Of a DNA stretch of 8,233 bases, positions 7,101 through 8,233 are shown piece by piece. Position numbers and translations under genes: made by a program. Under the pieces are notes generated by a model. The model was not told the DNA's origin, did no database searches, and was given only the letters and a program-made list of their open reading frames with translations. The first letter of the stretch is position 1. Every line of letters starts with the position of its first letter. This stretch comes from an uncultured Lachnospiraceae bacterium (GTDB lineage Bacteria; Bacillota; Clostridia; Lachnospirales; Lachnospiraceae), in NCBI GenBank assembly GCA_947175305.1, contig CAMWMO010000043.1, forward strand, positions 1 to 8,233, in the 5' to 3' direction.

Positions 7101-8233
7101 ATACCGGATATACGAATGGCAAAATTACACTGAGGGGATTGCAGGATAGTACGGAATATGAATATAAGATCGGGCTTGGCGCCAGCTCAACTACGCCGAT
7201 CAATGAATTGACCTGTCTACAGCAAGGCAGCTTTACCACCCATGAAGAAACGAGGCAGATATCGCTATTGTCTGTCAGACCGAGGATGGCGGATGTCTCG
7301 TTCATCTGTTCTGTCAGCGGGATGGAAAACAGCGCAGCTGACGATTCTTGTCTGGTATTATGGATCAGGCCCGCTGTGAAAGGAACGGGACAAACGGGCT
7401 GGTGGAGAGGTACTGATACCAAAATCAGCAAAAATAATGCCAAGGTCGAAATAGGGCTTAGCAGGCTGGAGAAAGAGACAGAGTATGAATACAGGATCGG
7501 ATTAGGCAGGGAAGGGGTTCCGCCCGCTAATGAGCTGGCTGCCGCGATAGAAGGATTTTTTACTACCACACCGGATCCCCGTAAAGTGACGGTCATGACA
7601 ACGCCCGGAATCTACAGGGCAGGCTTTGACTGTGTCGTAAGCGGGGTAGAGAGTTCCGGTTATCTGATCTGCTATTTCCGTGAAGATACGGAAGAGGGAA
7701 TATGGCACAGGGCAGCGGCTAAGAGTGTATCCGAGTCTTCGTCCTCGATATTGCTTCGAGCAGACGGACTGAAGGAGAACGCACGTTATCGGTATAAGAT
7801 CGGTTTTGGCAAAACTGCCAATGTGGAAGCAGATGCATTGGAGCAGCCGACGGAGGGATCGTTTACCACCAATCCGGATATCCGCGAAGCGGCGATCACA
7901 TCATCTCCAAGGGTGATTTCCGCAGACATTGCGTATACACTCGCCGGGATGGAGCATACGGATGACGATTATCTGTGCGGTTATATCAGAGAAAAAACTG
8001 ACACAGGAGAGGCTGGCGGGGAGAATGCCGGAGATAATATCGGGCAGGCCGCAGCCTTATGGAAACATCAATTTTCCGTGCCTGTCAATAACCGCAGTAC
8101 GGGCGGCCACATCAAAATTACGGGATTAAAGGCGGACACCGGATATGAGGTGATCGCAGGCTTCGGCGCCGATGAATACTGCGAAGCGGATCAACTGATC
8201 CATGCAAAGACCTTAGAGCTTACGACTTTAGAG
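4142..8233 (+). CDS. Large secreted multi-domain surface protein with fibronectin-III-like repeats, 3' truncated by window
   Basis: The frame is open from ATG 4142 to the last base, 1364 codons, with no stop seen. Residues 1-26 (MIVFKRFLTFALAGILVFE...ATAYA) are a Sec signal peptide with likely cleavage after Ala-Tyr-Ala. Then come an acidic low-complexity stretch (about 35-150); a beta-rich domain around 175-290 resembling PPC domains (SSAWYSFTAPRAGRYAFYTD near Trp196); another beta-rich domain (about 297-389); and about nine fibronectin-III-like modules with approximate limits 390-514, 515-623, 624-730, 731-838, 839-938, 939-1038, 1039-1147, 1148-1248 and 1249 onward. The Shine-Dalgarno is GAGAGG (4132-4137), 4 bases before ATG 4142; GTG 4148 at 10 bases is an alternative start that keeps the signal peptide. 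Arg codons CGG and AGG are common here, whereas the operon genes favour AGA and CGT. No catalytic motif or anchor is visible. Adhesin or cell-wall scaffold is a guess; the specific function is unknown. Confidence 0.85.
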   Translation, partial: MIVFKRFLTFALAGILVFETPATAYAVQPGGGIETINEADNLALEDGADGNIDDSLDQTGETEETNTGDPSDDSDKSDGEKGADNNDGASDIGNGAGSDDSDNSEENGSDGDADHAEDSGDDTDGVSGEEPGDDTGSEDASVSENDLSISENTMFAVADVEAVSPAENAITEISYEEAKNNGVTINAPDSRESSAWYSFTAPRAGRYAFYTDSVDCEGTGYIYVNLYTAPSDSTRNHWAHFDPNGNTFVDYWYLWISTDYMEAGETVYIETYVKDKAGRTFTIKVSDQTEAEADADGVSSLVLENGDRLTFKAQAGCERLRFHADADYVDKSNEGRYFIRPYWGPADHSEGDQDVGDVSLTSGRNIYLRALGGREGEVESGSVAQDTAYDVSYMVMYTPEEDLRKAQFVALLSGTQCVTKEKGTDDWLYIHDNECTDHSIVLDVEPFPSQGGSSKNIYCYYAPADGTEPEQFVLVDKYKRYEFTQLRAGTEYRFDFRTSEWGETLKSVTYRTTGTPVEIKVYDYDIHVTEDFKTLAVRAKTNYQGTGVVYLRGSVVDALGRKSSLSGSMVPNVVNEQEVELRCGSFIGLERIFLSGETYRAEIWIEFEEECITTEHQVISFSTPENAVYGEDDITLHVTQDSEVKTTVNCEFQVPKGAQPYYIFYRSVGETRYSSKSVTVDSEYKGSVSIEKLPCDMKYEFALCTGGFMKCCTLDINESGIGLERVEDKDTDFESPYDFTHTYRLSGTKEELSGEYYLQLQYVSADKWNGRYSYRDVGSAVCLNEASQYQTTFSSAGNTTLWLEPGEEYYLCWLVGRSKNVTRDNAECCLYEKLTTPSAAPLQIEESGYMEYRVTLNEQDVAGMKAHDRSRAFKAYIRREGASSYTEYPSNYTFSAANNYSCILTGLNLAFNSRYQLVIGSGTEFRIAEGILVTGDDGQKLRIDSVNALVTVAEITYTIQGIDPDKKPLLILYFRKSGSAEWERKYYTGYTNGKITLRGLQDSTEYEYKIGLGASSTTPINELTCLQQGSFTTHEETRQISLLSVRPRMADVSFICSVSGMENSAADDSCLVLWIRPAVKGTGQTGWWRGTDTKISKNNAKVEIGLSRLEKETEYEYRIGLGREGVPPANELAAAIEGFFTTTPDPRKVTVMTTPGIYRAGFDCVVSGVESSGYLICYFREDTEEGIWHRAAAKSVSESSSSILLRADGLKENARYRYKIGFGKTANVEADALEQPTEGSFTTNPDIREAAITSSPRVISADIAYTLAGMEHTDDDYLCGYIREKTDTGEAGGENAGDNIGQAAALWKHQFSVPVNNRSTGGHIKITGLKADTGYEVIAGFGADEYCEADQLIHAKTLELTTLE
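4244..4591 (+). other. Acidic Asp/Ser/Gly/Asn-rich linker region of the surface protein
   Basis: Residues about 35-150 of the surface protein are dominated by Asp, Glu, Ser, Gly and Asn (for example SDDSDKSDGEKGADNNDG from residue 71) with almost no hydrophobic residues in the core. The end carries two Ser-Glu-Asn motifs seven residues apart (143-145 and 150-152). Such stretches are expected to be disordered and extended, and may bind cations. At DNA level the stretch is rich in GAT and GAC codons but is not an exact tandem repeat. Confidence 0.75.
4664..5011 (+). other. PPC-like beta-sandwich domain in the surface protein
   Basis: Residues about 175-290. The WYSFTAPRAGRYAFYTDS stretch starting at Trp196 resembles the core strands of bacterial pre-peptidase C-terminal (PPC) domains, in which a Tyr-x-Phe-x-Ala/Val strand is followed by Gly-x-Tyr-x-Phe. 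The end (RTFTIKVSDQ) fits a final strand. PPC domains usually sit beside secreted enzymes or in surface proteins; no enzyme domain is seen here. Resemblance by eye only. Confidence 0.45.
6956..8233 (+). repeat. Four consecutive diverged protein repeats of about 100-119 residues (fibronectin-III-like modules)
   Basis: The units begin at 6956, 7256, 7583 and 7886 and cover 100, 109, 101 and at least 116 residues. Each carries a central strand with (L/Y)-x-x-(Y/W)-(F/I)-R, a Leu or (R)-x-x-Gly-Leu turn, the hallmark Tyr-x-Tyr-x-Ile-Gly-(Leu/Phe)-Gly (Tyr at residues 1006, 1115 and 1216; a degenerate copy at 1335), and a closing Phe-Thr-Thr or Leu-Thr-Thr. The units differ widely at DNA level, so they are old duplications rather than recent tandem copies. 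The array continues past the window edge. Confidence 0.75.

Noticed and set aside
1..8233. tRNA, rRNA, CRISPR array, insertion sequence or phage signs
   Set aside because: No cloverleaf, regular short repeats with spacers, terminal inverted repeats or transposase/integrase motifs were seen on either strand by eye.

Overview
The window suggests a Gram-positive, anaerobic, fermentative bacterium of the Clostridia, most likely a gut-type Lachnospiraceae. The reasons are a sodium-pumping biotin decarboxylase operon of the Lachnospiraceae style (OadG made as a lipoprotein, free-standing biotin carrier), strong AGGAGG ribosome binding sites eight bases before three of the starts, and a Ser-Glu-Asn motif in a large secreted protein. 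Taxonomy is inferred from gene style, not from a marker gene. All genes lie on the + strand and no gene-free stretch reaches 300 bases.

Region 1 (1-4045) is the 3' part of a decarboxylase/transcarboxylase operon. In order it holds the C-terminal end of an acyl-CoA carboxyltransferase (MmdA / 12S type), an OadG-type gamma subunit with a lipoprotein N-terminal domain, a small biotin carrier, the sodium-pumping membrane subunit OadB, and a biotin-free oxaloacetate/pyruvate carboxyltransferase (OadA / transcarboxylase 5S type). The operon thus appears to code for two carboxyltransferases, one for acyl-CoA and one for oxaloacetate/pyruvate, around a single biotin carrier and a single Na+ pump. Carboxyl groups taken from methylmalonyl-CoA (or a similar CoA ester) or from oxaloacetate could be loaded on the carrier and either released by OadB with Na+ export or passed to the other substrate. 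Two gene junctions carry 7-bp RNA hairpins without U-tracts. A long hairpin with a short U-tract follows oadA.

Region 2 (4142 to the window end, still open) is one reading frame of at least 1364 codons for a secreted surface protein. It has a signal peptide, an Asp/Ser/Gly/Asn-rich acidic stretch, two beta-rich domains (the first resembling PPC domains), and then a chain of about nine fibronectin-III-like modules. The last four share a clear hallmark (Tyr-x-Tyr-x-Ile-Gly-x-Gly, then a Phe-Thr-Thr-type end); the earlier ones are much more diverged. Its function is unknown and its C-terminus and cell-wall anchor lie outside the window. Its start is only 17 bases past the terminator-like U-tract, so either its promoter lies inside or before the hairpin, or the hairpin works as an attenuator.
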